Of a stretch of 64,000 nucleotides of DNA, positions 1-11,312 are shown piece after piece. Within the stretch, counting starts at the first letter, position 1, and each line of letters opens with the position of its first letter. Source of the DNA: Litoditis marina. Taxonomy: Eukaryota; Nematoda; Chromadorea; Rhabditida; Rhabditidae. Position numbers and translations under genes: made by a program. The stretch is from NCBI GenBank assembly GCA_964036275.1, contig OZ038438.1, positions 7,756,978 to 7,820,977 of the forward strand, read 5' to 3'. The notes below the pieces were generated by a model. It did not search any database. It saw nothing but the letters and a program-made list of their open reading frames with translations, and was not told the DNA's origin.

Positions 1-551
1 TCAATAGTTTTCCTGTTTTTTCAAAACACCCAGCCCCGAAAGGTAGGGTGAATTTTCAATACTCTCGTATTGTGAAGCTGATTGAAAAACGACCTTTTCT
101 TTGATGCACGGATATTACCATTACCAGAACCAATCAACACAAGAACAAGGATTGCGTACTGACCTGTTTTGGTGAGAACGGTTAGAGTATCCACTAATTC
201 ACCATTGAAGAGCCACGTCTGTAAGAGAGAGAAAAATAAACAGAAAAGATTTAGTAAGTATGAGAAACTCCGATTCATGATAACAAAGAAGGAATCTAAC
301 ATAGACTAGAATGTGAGTTGAACTTACCTGAAAGGCAGTCGTTTTGTAATAAGGATCGTCCTCGTATGGTCCAAGAATGACGGCAATAGAATCAACAGCA
401 TCGAATCCATACTTGCCTTCCTCCTTAAAACAGGGAAACTAGATACCGACCGGTAAATCGATAAAAATTAATCATAGAGAAAAGTACATACCCATGCTGA
501 GTAGAGAACACCTGCTCTCTTCAGGAAAAGCTCCTTGTTAACATGCGTCAT
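1..551 (-). CDS. spt-16: FACT complex subunit SPT16, N-terminal part (runs off left edge)
   Basis: Histone chaperone subunit of FACT, acting on nucleosomes during transcription and replication. Exons, in gene order: 551-492 (begins MTHVNKELFLKRAG and ends YSAW), about 423-328 (includes YGFDAVDSIAVILGPYEDD), and 218 down to about 63 (starts TWLFNGELVDTLTV). The order Y-S-x-W, then D-A-V/I, then A-F/L-Q-T-W-L-F, then ASKK with a following FF/FL is the start of the SPT16 N-terminal aminopeptidase-like domain. The first two junctions are phase 0. The second exon could begin three bases later, since two AGs lie together. Exon 3 reads through about 13 extra residues before ASKKRSFF that the family lacks, with no good acceptor there. 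A TTTTGTTTACAG acceptor at 577-588 lies before the ATG with no obvious donor, so it may be a spliced-leader site. The rest of the gene, more than 900 residues in relatives, is off-window. Confidence 0.85.
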
Positions 552-1078
552 TTAGTTGTCCGCGATAAATACAGACCTGTAAACAAAATATGTTCAATCT
601 ATCAAACAATCAGGCAGAAGTATAAATTGGAGCATTGGAATCAAAAGTAAGAAATGCGACTGAAGAACGAAACAGCTTCACACAGAGAAACATATGATAA
701 ATTTGATTCATTCGCATACATGAGCACAAGATAAGTTATATACATTGACAATTAATAGACTGTGAACTATGTCTCAATGCATGCATGAACCTTGGAATGA
801 CTACTATTGGCGTGCAATTGAGAACTACCCTGATGTTAATACATTTGACTAGTAATATATTCGGCTAAATGCCGATGACAAAGTGCTGCTATATCAAGGG
901 AATAGACTATCACTATTTGGGCACCTATGCCAAGAATATATAGTTGAGCTTGGATAAATGGATAAATTATAATATGTACAGATGATCACATCATTACTGG
1001 ACTAGAATATACCAAATGAGTACACATCAGTGAGAGTCGAACATTCAAATTAAATGAGCACTGAAATGTTTCTTTATC
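552..1078. other. Intergenic region between ABHD5-like gene and spt-16
   Basis: About 0.5 kb separates the ABHD5-like stop from the spt-16 ATG, with both genes on the minus strand. Apart from the acceptor-like tract at 577-588 (minus) I see no coding signal. The short distance and the candidate acceptor would fit a two-gene operon, but no outron or polyadenylation evidence can be read with confidence. Confidence 0.5.
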
Positions 1079-4053
1079 TTAAGGGGAGTCAATGTTCTCC
1101 TTGAGTACGGATAGGACTATCTCGTTGAAGGCATCTGTTGCATCGGCGTACACGTGATGGCCGGCACCGCGAATCACCTGCAAATTCGCGCCCATTTCAT
1201 GAGGCCAAATACTGGGCAAATATGTAGATGAACTAACAAAACAGAAGTTCAGAAAAACGTGCTCACCTTTTTGTTAGAATTGAAGGGAATACACACCTTA
1301 CTCGTGTTACTAGTCAAAAAAAAACCGAAGCCCTCAATTTAAACAGGAAGAAGCCCGTTTTTCTAATCATTTGTGGCTAATCAGCCAAGTTTATCTACAT
1401 ATTAAGTATGATTGGGTACCCCTTATCCGCAATCAAATTTCCTGATACAACTGAACCGCCACCACTAACTGAACTAATTCAATTCACCTGCTGAAAAACT
1501 TCTTTTAATTTGTAACTAAGCGACGTGTACTACGGTTAAATTACTTTCTTTTGAAAAAAATGTATATTATAATATAATTACCTGTACATCTACATGACCG
1601 TTACGTTCCGCTTGGATATCGAATGCTGGTCCCGGATCAATCCAACTCTTGCTACCATATATAAAGGTTACAGGCACGTTGTCTTCGATACCGTGAAACC
1701 TGGTAAAATCTCATTACTGTAGGAATGTAATCAACAAAAATCGCCCTAACGATGAGTTTCTTCATTGAAATTGTTTGAATTACCATGTGATCATTAGCTG
1801 CGGCGAGCGAAACACGTGCTGTGAAACTGAAGACCGTGTATGGACTTCGGGTGAGGGATATTTGTTATTCCGGTTGTCTGACATTCAGTAAAACCCAACA
1901 TCTACTACTCCCACGATTGTAGGATAACTATGAAATTTGCCAACAAACCTTTTTATCATCGGACGTTTGGCCCATCCATATGGAAGAGTCATGGCTTTGA
2001 ATGCCGTCTCACCAGTTGGGGATTGTGCATTACAATGATAAATGTAATCATAAATGTCATCGGGATTATCCTCGCTTCTATACCGATGTCGCAAATCAGG
2101 GCGAAGCTTCTTGACAACTGTGGGACCTAAAGAACTTTCACTGGAGTCGAAAACTAGGATGTTTCAGTACGGTATCCGGTAAGAACTAAGAGCATCGTAG
2201 ATCGTACACCGATCCATTTCTCACTGACAACAAAATTTTATGTTTTACTTATTTATACTGTGTTGATATGTATATCAGGACAGAAGCACTCTCATTCTGG
2301 CTGTTTCACTCACAACGCTCTCGCGATCGGGGTGGGAAATAAACATAGAAACTGTGCTCGTAAAAAAATTGCTTACAAAAAAGTAACGACTCACCATATG
2401 GACCAGCGGCACGCAGAGTGGCAAGTGGATTAAAGTAAGAAAGAACTCCTCCCACAAATATCATCCAGGGGTACGGACTTATCTAAAACAACAGACATTG
2501 AAGAAAAACCAAACACTACTGTCTACTGGTCAACTAATATCACCAGAATTTCAATCATCCGCTCATGTTTATTCACTCGATTCTTTTTAGCTCAAAGAAG
2601 TTTCAGGAAATTGCATAAGTTCATTTTGTCCCCTGCCATGTTTTAATCGCCAATCAAATTTTGGTAATTGATTAGCTCCATATTTTATTAAAAGAGTCCT
2701 CCTGATCGACGGACCTGTTTCTCAGTTGGTGCTACTTTCTCCGGAAAGCCCCAAGGATCCACTAGAACGAGGTGTTTCACCCGGTTGGGATGTTCCAGCG
2801 TATAGGAAGATGCTAGATACGCACCTGGAATAGCATTGAGGTGATGATTGAACAGAATGCACAAAACAGAGTATCAACTTTGTAAAATGGACGATAAAAA
2901 CAATTGTCATCCAAATTGAACAAAATGAAAGTTTGGGTGATCTCACCAAATGAATGTGCAACAAGGTACATTTTTTCGATTCCCATTGCTTTCCGCCAAT
3001 CCTCAATGGACTCCACCATCTCCAACTCGGACAAAGTGGAATCTGAGCTGAATTTAGGACGAGACGATCTTCCGAATCCTAAAGCTTGCAAAATGATGAG
3101 AGAAAAGGAAAACAAAGACATAATTACAAACCCGAATACATGCGCGGGAAATACCTTTTAAATAAGAAGAAAAATCCTACCCAAAAGATCAAAAGCATGA
3201 ACCGTAGCATGTTGACTGAGTGACTGCAAGTTAGCACACCATATAGCAACTCCAGCTCCGAATCCATGCATCAGAACGATCGGCTCGGCAACAGCTTTAT
3301 TGTCCGTAGCCTCAGCAGTGACTGTATACATCTCACTGTGTTTGAAACGTATCTGAGAAACACCACATATAACGACAAAACAAATCAAACACACTGAGCT
3401 ATTGCATTTGGTAACAGCATTGCATATCAGTTTGTCGAAACTTGCAGTCTTCGTGAACCAAACTCTTCGATACGCCACTAATCGCATTTACTTGCATAAT
3501 GCTCGAAATGGTTTTGCTTTTCATTTATTTACAACATTTCTGATACAAACGCGGCAAACTTGAACAAAACTCACGGGGACAAAACGAGACACGATCTGCG
3601 CTCCAAAACTAGCAAACAGGCGAGCTTCAGCATCAGCTAGCTTTTTGAGTGAGGACTTGCTCCATTTTAACCAGCCGCTGAAATCATGCTCAATACAACA
3701 TTTGGAAGCAAACAATTAATGGATTCATAATAACTATTCATTCCGGAAAAGGTGTCCGCTAATTATGGGAGCGATATATGCAGATTCAATGATTGGGGGA
3801 TTCCCATTTTCAACGCAGGCTGGATACGGATGTATTAACATCACAACTTCACAATTATCGAATTAAATGGACTGATGATAGTTAACCGATTGTTGGAGGG
3901 ATTAGTGATAGGGAAAAACAAAATTGTTTCATGAGGGTCAAAGTTTATCAGAAACAAAGAGTGATAATGTTAGCATTGTCTGAATAACTTGTATACACAC
4001 CTATCGGTAGTATCAGGCACGACGACATTCGGTGGTTGATCGGCAGTGCTCAT
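1079..4053 (-). CDS. ABHD5: ABHD5/ABHD4-type alpha/beta hydrolase (CGI-58 family)
   Basis: Family role: co-activation of adipose triglyceride lipase at lipid droplets (ABHD5) or N-acyl phospholipid hydrolysis (ABHD4). Nine exons: 4053-4001, 3677-3575, 3352-3181, 3078-2947, 2824-2715, 2482-2395, 2126-1949, 1699-1582, 1177-1079. All junctions keep phase, giving 350 aa, the family length. Visible motifs: N-terminal [18 protein letters not shown] oxyanion loop near residue 80; nucleophile elbow AHSFGAY near 153; [35 protein letters not shown]; acid loop IYGSKSWID; catalytic GAGHHVYAD including the HX4D motif. Serine fills the nucleophile position, where vertebrate ABHD5 has asparagine, so the protein may be an active enzyme. 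The start is supported by the family N-terminus. A TTTTTTCTCTTGCAG acceptor (around 4079-4093) lies 26 bases before the ATG and could be a spliced-leader site or the end of a 5' UTR intron. Confidence 0.95.
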
Positions 4054-5493
4054 TTAACTGAGCCACGTTGACCGGCTGCTGCAAGAGAAAAAATATGAGA
4101 CAATAAGTTACTATCGAAAAGGCCGAAGGGATTATAATCGATAACCACTGATATGTTTGTGAATTAGGTGTTCGCAGCATGAACGCAAAATAAGAGAATT
4201 GGTCACCGCTCATATCTACCGAAGTATTACGAAACTGGAAAACAACAGCAGAGAGAAATGACTCGCAGAGGGTTAACAAAAAACGTATAGAAAGGCTGAG
4301 GTTTTTTATTTGAAAATATCTTCTCAGAAACATTGGCGCCAATTAGCAGGAGTTAGCGCTAATTGGCAGAGATACCGTAATCCAAAAATTCAATTTTAAA
4401 GGAAAAAGCTGCTGAAAACTACTTAATAACTAAAGAAAAGCAGTAATACGACTGAAACAGTACACAAGGAGGTTTCTCAGAGTGAAGTTTCAGGAAAAAA
4501 TTCTTTTTTTTCAGTATTAATAGGGTAGAAAACAGGTTTTGTCTCTTACGTGTTCATGGGATGAAAATACTATTTCCATCTGATGATGATATGTAAATAA
4601 ATCTTCCCATGGAGGTCGATATAAACAAACCATACCGAGGTAAAATCATACCGACCCCCACCGACAGCAAACCATACCGAGGGGGTGAAACCCTACCGAC
4701 CTCCTTAATCAACACCGAATATGCATTCACCTGTTCTTCTCAACAGTTTTTTGTTCGGAATATGGTGAATGCGAGACAGTCACGGGGAAAAACACATGTC
4801 AGTAGTGAGTACTCTGTATGTTTTTAGGTAGGTATGTATTCACCCTTTTGGTATGGTTTGCTTTAGGTAGGGAATTAGTTTGGTTTCATCTCGTATGGTT
4901 TATACCCCAACCATTGACTTTAAAATGTTGTATATGGACATTTGTGTACATTTTTCAATGTTTGTCACCTTGAAAAACGGATTTTCGGCTAGGTGACGTC
5001 GCACGAAAAATGCGAAATTGGCAGAAGTTGGCAGCCTAACGTAAAAATTGGCATGCCAATTGGCAGAAATCTGTCTGAGTTTATTTCAGTTTATTTTTCG
5101 GAAACATTTGAAAACTGGTCAGCGCGCCAAAACGCTGCGCAGCAAAACAAGGTCCACTTAGTAATGGAGCACATTTATTCTATGTTATTCATTGTTGCTC
5201 ACACCGCTTCTTTTCCCAAAATTCGACCGATGACAATGCATTTTTTATGGACGATTTTATATTATTAATATCATTATTAATGTTTTTGTAGTTCTGCAAA
5301 ATAAGTGAAGTCCATTGCATTCGCATATAGGTGTGCATTTTATTCTTCGCGAAATCAATTGTGTAAATAGTGTACGTCTAAAAAATGTTTATTCATTCAT
5401 CATTTATCACATCACAACGCACCCACCTAATTGGCATATTCTCTCTTGTATATTTATGAAGTTGAAAAGAAGTGTGAGTCTATTTCAGTAAAT
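4054..5493. other. Divergent intergenic region, ABHD5-like gene / mrpl-43
   Basis: These 1.4 kb lie between two divergently transcribed genes and should hold both promoters. The sequence is AT-rich. It contains an imperfect inverted repeat (about 4608-4910, listed separately). I see no credible coding exon. Confidence 0.5.
4608..4910. repeat. Imperfect inverted repeat (foldback) with ACCATACC-type arms
   Basis: The left arm around 4628-4705 carries accataccgagggggtgaa and related short repeats. The right arm around 4830-4905 carries the reverse complement form, ttcacccttttggtatggt. The arms are diverged, so this is probably an old foldback element in the shared promoter region of the flanking genes. 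Confidence 0.5.
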
Positions 5494-6458
5494 ATGCCCG
5501 CTCTTCCGAGGGTGGATCGTATAAAACCAATCTACTCGGCTGCAAAAGGTCTTAATTACGCATGGCGTTTCACAGACTTTTTGAAAACGCCAAATCAGAA
5601 TGGTGTTTCACGCTACGTTGGTCAACTGCATAGAATCACGTTCCGATTCTGCAAGCAGAGCGAAGCAAGTGTCGGCATGCGGAATTTCATCGAAACGTCT
5701 GTTTCACAGATAGGTTCGTTCTTTCTCCTTGATCAATCTTTTTTTTAAACTAGTACCATCATAATTCCACACTTTGTTTTAATGTTCTGCTTCACCTACT
5801 GCTTAGTACACAGGACAGTGTTTGTTGTTGGCAGCTTCATTCTAATCAGATGGTGAACGCCAAGTCTCTCAAATGTATACTATACGTATTTAAAATCATC
5901 TAAAGGCTTTCCCTCGCGTCCAAATGCTTTTAGTCAGGAGTCAGTCTACTATTTTGGGCTTTGGCATTTTTTATGCGCTACAGGATCTCATCACCCATCT
6001 GTTGTGATATATGGTCAGCCTGTCCGCAACACGATTCCGCTGATTAGAGCAGAGTATGGGAATGGACGAGTCATCCAGGTCGATGCCACTAATCTTAGCG
6101 AATCTGAAATCATGAAGGATGTTCAGCTGTTACTGTCCAGGAGTGGCGAACCAATTGTGAAACTCGAAAGCAGGCAGAGCTCCGCTGTTCCCTCTTTGCA
6201 GGTGATTTATGCTATATTAGCTATATAAATACCGTTGAAACTATCAGTGCGGAATAACCCGCTCGGGGAGTTATGCGTTGCTTCTCGTTGTTCGGCTCTC
6301 CTTCTGTTCGTGTAGCAAGGTTTTTTTAGGGTGAATGGACCCCCTTCACATGGATGCCGACTGAGATGAACGTCGCAGTTTTGCCAGATGCTGGGTTTTC
6401 CACCAATGCTAGCACGAAGATCTCCGCTACTGACTATGTTTTGAATAAGATAAATTAG
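5494..6458 (+). CDS. mrpl-43: Mitochondrial large-subunit ribosomal protein L43 (mL43)
   Basis: Component of the mitochondrial 39S/54S ribosomal subunit; a small thioredoxin-like L51/S25/CI-B8 domain protein. Exons 5494-5713, 5984-6201 and 6330-6458 join in phase and give 188 aa. Diagnostic segments: NGVSRYVGQLHRITFRFCKQ with MRNFIE in exon 1, HHPSVVIYGQPVRNTIPLIR and AEYGNGR in exon 2, and PSLQGEWTPFTWMP across the exon 2/3 join, the conserved family core. The start lies six bases after a TATTTCAG acceptor, the usual arrangement for a spliced-leader trans-spliced worm gene. An in-frame ATG further upstream (5431) would add residues not expected in the family. An AATAAA polyadenylation signal (6469-6474) follows the stop closely. 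The gene is convergent with aha-1. Confidence 0.93.
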
Positions 6459-6468
6459 GGATTCATAG

Positions 6469-6474
6469 AATAAA
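6469..6474 (+). terminator. Polyadenylation signal AATAAA of mrpl-43
   Basis: Canonical AATAAA eleven bases after the mrpl-43 stop codon. Cleavage would be expected roughly 10-20 bases further on, close to the aha-1 3' end on the other strand. Confidence 0.6.
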
Positions 6475-6501
6475 CAATTTGTAAACATATTATTAATTAG
6501 A

Positions 6502-6507
6502 TTTATT
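6502..6507 (-). terminator. Polyadenylation signal AATAAA of aha-1
   Basis: AATAAA on the minus strand, 26 bases after the aha-1 stop. It faces the mrpl-43 signal, so the two convergent transcripts must end within a few tens of bases of each other and may overlap. Confidence 0.6.
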
Positions 6508-6532
6508 CATTACATAGATACATACAAATTGC

Positions 6533-9500
6533 TTATGAGTGTGGATACTGTTGTTCCCAGTGATTCCACGACGTCTGTTCTCGAGCACCCTCTGGCCGCC
6601 AATCAGACTGAGTGGGAAATTCAACTGCAGACAGTTGAGGGTACGCCGCATCTTGCCACGAGGGATCGTCACCACTGAGCGTTTGATGTGTTGCCACAAC
6701 GTACTCGAAGACTTCAGAGTAGGGATTCAAAAATTTGTAGGCAGATATCGAACATGGGATGTAATCCGTATTGGTTCTCACTCGGATATTCAATCGCAGC
6801 GGCTGATCTCTGAAATTGATATAAATTATGAAATATACAAATTATTACCAGAGCTGTCTCACGTGGATCATCATTCCTTACATTTTGATATTTTTCGAGA
6901 GAACATAGTGTCCAATTACTTATCAATATTCCATAAACTAATCGGTTGGATTAGTATTTCAGGTAAATGAAGCATACCTCATCAATGCTATGAAAGCATC
7001 TCGCAAGGATTGTTCATCAGCAGGATGAGCCAGATGCCACCAATACCGCCCAATCAATTGGTCGACACTCAATCCAATGAGCTCAGAAACGCGGGCATCA
7101 ATGAACGTCATCTTTCCGTCTTCTGCTACACGAACGGCAAACTGCGATGATGCCGATGGGTCCGCGCATACTGGCATAGAGGCTACCTGAATAATTTTCA
7201 TAGCGTGAATTTTTCGTCTCTAAACAAAATTCATTGAATATCGTAGAACAGAATGAAACGTCGTGCTGCTTGTTTTTGCATTAAAGTCATATGTAGTACT
7301 ACATGAGATTCAAAACTCTCCGACCTCCTTTAACATGTGGAATGCGCTAAATCCGAATAGAAGGAGAATCAGATCTGCATCCCGACCACAGCAACACATT
7401 TCGTGGCGACAACCAATTTTCAATAAATTAAAAATTACCTGGAGTCTGGCAATAGCTACAAGACAAGATGAAGGAGGGGCGTCGATACCGGCAGGCGGTG
7501 TGTTCTTGATATATCCAGTACAATGCATCACGACGTAGTTGCTTCCTTCAAAGAATGATACTCAAATGAACATCTACCTTGTTTGAGAACAATGAACTGC
7601 TCGCCCAACAAAAGAAGATAAAGAGCATTTTCACGGTGATAACTGGGTGAGCTCTAACTTATAAGAATCGGATGTCAGTCCACCAGAAAAGTCATCTGAT
7701 TTGAGTACCTCGCAGAAACTTCAGTTTATTAGATAGTTCGATCATTCAACCATGTTAATGAATGTGGACTGTAGTAAGATGATAATAATCAAGGAAACGA
7801 TTGCGTACTACATACCTCCAACCTGGAAGACAGGCCGACGATTTCTCAACCTATGGAGCGGCTCCAACGAGCCTGTTCGCATGCGACAGATGAATCCGCG
7901 TCGGCAGCTCATATGGACACGGGACGAAGCACCGTCCCTCTTCACAGTTCCTTTAAGAATCACTATGTGGCGAAAACTTGTAATTGGACCAATCAGGTCT
8001 ACTATGCCACACATATGAAACATGTTGAACAGACCGACAATTGTTAAGTTAAGTCAATCGAGGGTGACCACAGGTTGCACGAAGTGTAACTATTCGAGTC
8101 GTGAATGCCTCGCATGGGACAAAAGAAGTCAAAATAAGACTGATTATTGCAATTTTCGACCAATGTTGCCAAAATTTGCCAACAAAAGGCATGTTTTCGG
8201 TTAATTCTAATGTTTCGTACGGACCATAACGTCAGGAAAGTTTGTGGTCACCCCTGTAACGCAAAACATACTCTTATCAAGCAGACCATGTAACAAACCG
8301 AGTAAGATGCTATTTTCGGACATCGAAAGGCTGTCAATAGTGTTCTTACAGACATTATTAAAGTGTCTCTAGTTGCTCAACAGAAGATACCGGCATAGCT
8401 TTTTTTGAATCCTTAAATGATATTTACGATACTATTGTTGTTGATTAAGAACAGGAGTAAACGAGAACAAGTGGTTCAGATCGAAACATACCAGTCTTCA
8501 AATCCAAAACTTTGTTCACTGCAACTTCATTTCCACCCAACTGATCACGAATTTTCTCTTGATCTTCAGGATGAATCAATTCATTGAGATTGTGATGCAA
8601 CCACTCTTCCTGCAGAAATATTACCTCTACACTTCAACTATGTAATATCACAATCTAAGGAAGTACGCACTGCCATGTCACAAATTTGCACAAAAAACTG
8701 GTACGAAAAATGGGAACAAACCTGTTTTAAGTTGAGTACGGGAACGATAGAATCAGCAACATAGAGAACACGTCCGGTCTGACAACATACGACAAATAGG
8801 AAACCATTTGCAGCTTCCAAGATAAGATGTTTCAACTCTTGATCAGAAAGAAAAGATGGCTTATACGAAGTCTCATCCTGCAAGTACATTTTCAGTTGCA
8901 CCTAGATATATAACAGGCGACCAGATAAAATTAACAGTAACCACACTTTTCATAAAAGGTGTCTGAAAAGGAAAAGAAAGTGTCTCATCTGGAACGAATA
9001 CAATGCTTACCGACGAATGAGGCCCTCTTATTTGTTTCATATGCGAAACAGCCATGCGTAGAATTGTCAGTTTATCTGGTTTTCTTCCGAGAGCAGCACA
9101 TTGTGGAACCATTTCAGCCAGCTCATTGATATAATGAGTCATCTTATTCCTTCTCCTTCGTTCAATCTGTAAAGTTGCTCACTAACTTTCGAGTATTCCA
9201 TACACAGTACTAGAAAGGAAAATACTCAAAACAATGTTGACAACTCATGACTAAAGCAACCTATCAGACAAGAGGGAAATTAGATATTTACTATTTACTT
9301 CATCACTACACGACTACGACTGTATCTACTAATAGTTAAAAACATGTCGACGTTTAACAATCACCCCCCACAATACTAAATGGGGGGTAATAGTACAACC
9401 CCGGACCTGTGTAACAATCGCCCCCCACTCAATCCAAACATGCAGTAAAGAAGGACGTTGTACAATCACCCCCCTATGGGGTGGGGGGTGATTGTACTAC

Positions 9501-9864
9501 GGGTCGGATTCCAACCCATTTCGGCTCAAGGGTGGGACAATGTACAATAAACCCAAGGGAACGAATGTTTAACAAAGTAATGAAAGAGTAAGGTTATCGG
9601 TTAGCAAACTTTGTAGCAAAAGCATAATATGTCCAGTTCAACCATGTTAATTTGTCAACCACTCGACCCCTATACTATTCGCCGACCAAAAGTAGGCTCC
9701 CGAATCGCTGCATTCGGATTAGAGTCTGGATTAGAGATACATCTACAAATTCTCACCTCGCTGTGATTCTCTCTCGCAAATCTTTCTTTGTTCTCTCCCA
9801 AATCATCTCCTCCATCCATCCTTGCGTATTTCCCAGAAGGAATCCCCAAATCATCGTCGTCCAT
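6533..9864 (-). CDS. aha-1: ARNT-type bHLH-PAS transcription factor (AHA-1)
   Basis: Common dimer partner for class I bHLH-PAS proteins such as the aryl hydrocarbon receptor, HIF and SIM; binds DNA in the nucleus. Eight exons: 9864-9757, 9166-9011, 8877-8722, 8609-8492, 7950-7816, 7545-7439, 7186-6978, 6809-6533. All are in phase, giving 421 aa. The basic region and helix-loop-helix (about residues 30-85) show [19 protein letters not shown] and [23 protein letters not shown] (about 95-215) shows [30 protein letters not shown] and RRGFICRMR. The ARNT signature [13 protein letters not shown] and CLVAIARLQ follow, then PAS-B (about 270-375) with [29 protein letters not shown] and [17 protein letters not shown]. 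The ATG lies one base after a TTTATCTTTCAG acceptor, which fits spliced-leader addition and fixes the start. In exon 5 the strong GTATGT donor, not a GTTGGA ten bases earlier, keeps phase. Confidence 0.96.
9355..9500. repeat. Three C/G-run repeats with a perfect 15-bp hairpin
   Basis: In aha-1 intron 1 the segment caatcaccccccac recurs three times (about 9358, 9413 and 9463), and G6-type runs follow the first and third. The last unit forms a perfect 15-bp inverted repeat, 9460-9474 pairing with 9483-9497, around an 8-base spacer. Confidence 0.75.
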
Positions 9865-9919
9865 ACTGAAAGATAAAAGAGATTGAACTGCAGCAAGTTC
9901 AAAATCATACCGGCAACCA

Positions 9920-11312
9920 GAATAATAAGTCATTCAAAATTAAAAGTCGTTAAAGTAAAAGTCATTTGAAAGTGAAAGTCATTAAGTACAGCAGTTCGTT
10001 ATTTTTCTTTTTTTTTCAAATCCTGACTAAAAGTGAATTAATGAGGGACCTACTAATTACCGCACCTACCGCACCGGGTGAAATACCGCACCGCGATTTG
10101 AAAATACCGCACCGCACCGCACCAGCGCAAATTTGCGTATTTTTTTCAAAAAATACAAAATCTTTAATTTTGCAATTAAAATAGTTTCTAAAGCAGAAAT
10201 CCTATCCTTTTCATCACTTTAGATACAGCAAGTCTGAACATGATGTTTAATGACCGAACACAATTAGTTTATTTCCTTTTTCTGCAGGAATAGTGGAAAT
10301 ATTCTGAATTGTGTTTCGAAAAATAGTTTTCAGTCAGTTCATTTGTCTAGAGATCCTTTCAGCTCTTCTAAAAGCAAATTGGTCACTATATTTGTCGAAG
10401 CATGCATCTAAGATATTTTCCGACTGTTTCCAAAAAGGTTCATCGATAATAACGATAACTTGGGTATTCTTGAAACAACAAAAAGCAAGCCCGGTATTTA
10501 ATATGTCGGACCAACAGCAAAGTAGTTGATCATTACAGAGTTAGCCAGTTCGGGTCTCTCAAAACTGTTGTCCCATAGCAGCTAGGACTTCGTTAGGAGC
10601 AAACTGTCTGTCGATGCAGAGATCCAGCTCTCATGAACAGAGATAGAAGAAAACATATTTTCACGTTTAGAATCAATCACCGTTAAGTTACTAAATGCGA
10701 GGTCACGTATACGTTCTATCCTCTCTCGTATTATTCACATATAATATATATTTGTACTGATGGAAGCGTTACAAAAACGGCTGTGAAAAACGGTTCTAGA
10801 AACTAGAAATAAAAAGCACACTTGAGTCAGGTGAGGCCGGCGTTCATTAGTTTTACGGTATATCTGAGGTTCATGACATAGTTTTGAGTAGTGGAGAAAA
10901 AGCCATGGGTACTCCTCAGTACTTTTGAAATGATGAACAGCTTCTTCTATACATTCGATAACTCATGAAAACATGAAGGTATGAAGTCACCCAACAGAAA
11001 ACGAAAATGCAATACGTAAAGCGTATAAGCGTATGGTCTTCTAGTGAGAAAGTTTGAAAGAACGTTTTCTCGAGATCACTATGTTTGTTTTCAAGTGATG
11101 AAAGATTAGGATTTCTGCTTTAGGAACTATTTTGCTTGCAAAATTGGAGACTTTGGAATTTTTGAAAAAATACGCAAATTGGCGCTGGTGCGGTACGGTG
11201 CGGTATTTTCAAATCGCGGTGCGGTATTTCAGCGGTGCGGTAGGTGCGGTAATTAGTAGGTCCCAATTAATGACTTTTACTTTAATAAATTTCAATTTTG
11301 AATGACTTATTC
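9920..11312. mobile_element. Foldback/MITE-like element with about 200-bp inverted termini
   Basis: The outer sequence ataagtcattcaaaatt near 9925 recurs inverted near 11305. The left arm (to about 10225) and right arm (from about 11090) are reverse complements over roughly 200 bp. They share cctactaattaccgcaccta, repeated accgcaccgc units, caaatttgcgtattttttca and taaagcagaaatcct. The left arm carries about 90 extra bases near its outer end. The interior (10226-11090) has no recognisable transposase. It starts about 55 bp upstream of the aha-1 ATG. Confidence 0.8.

Noticed and set aside
6539..6970. 143-codon plus-strand frame
   Set aside because: It is antisense to the last aha-1 exon and its adjacent intron.
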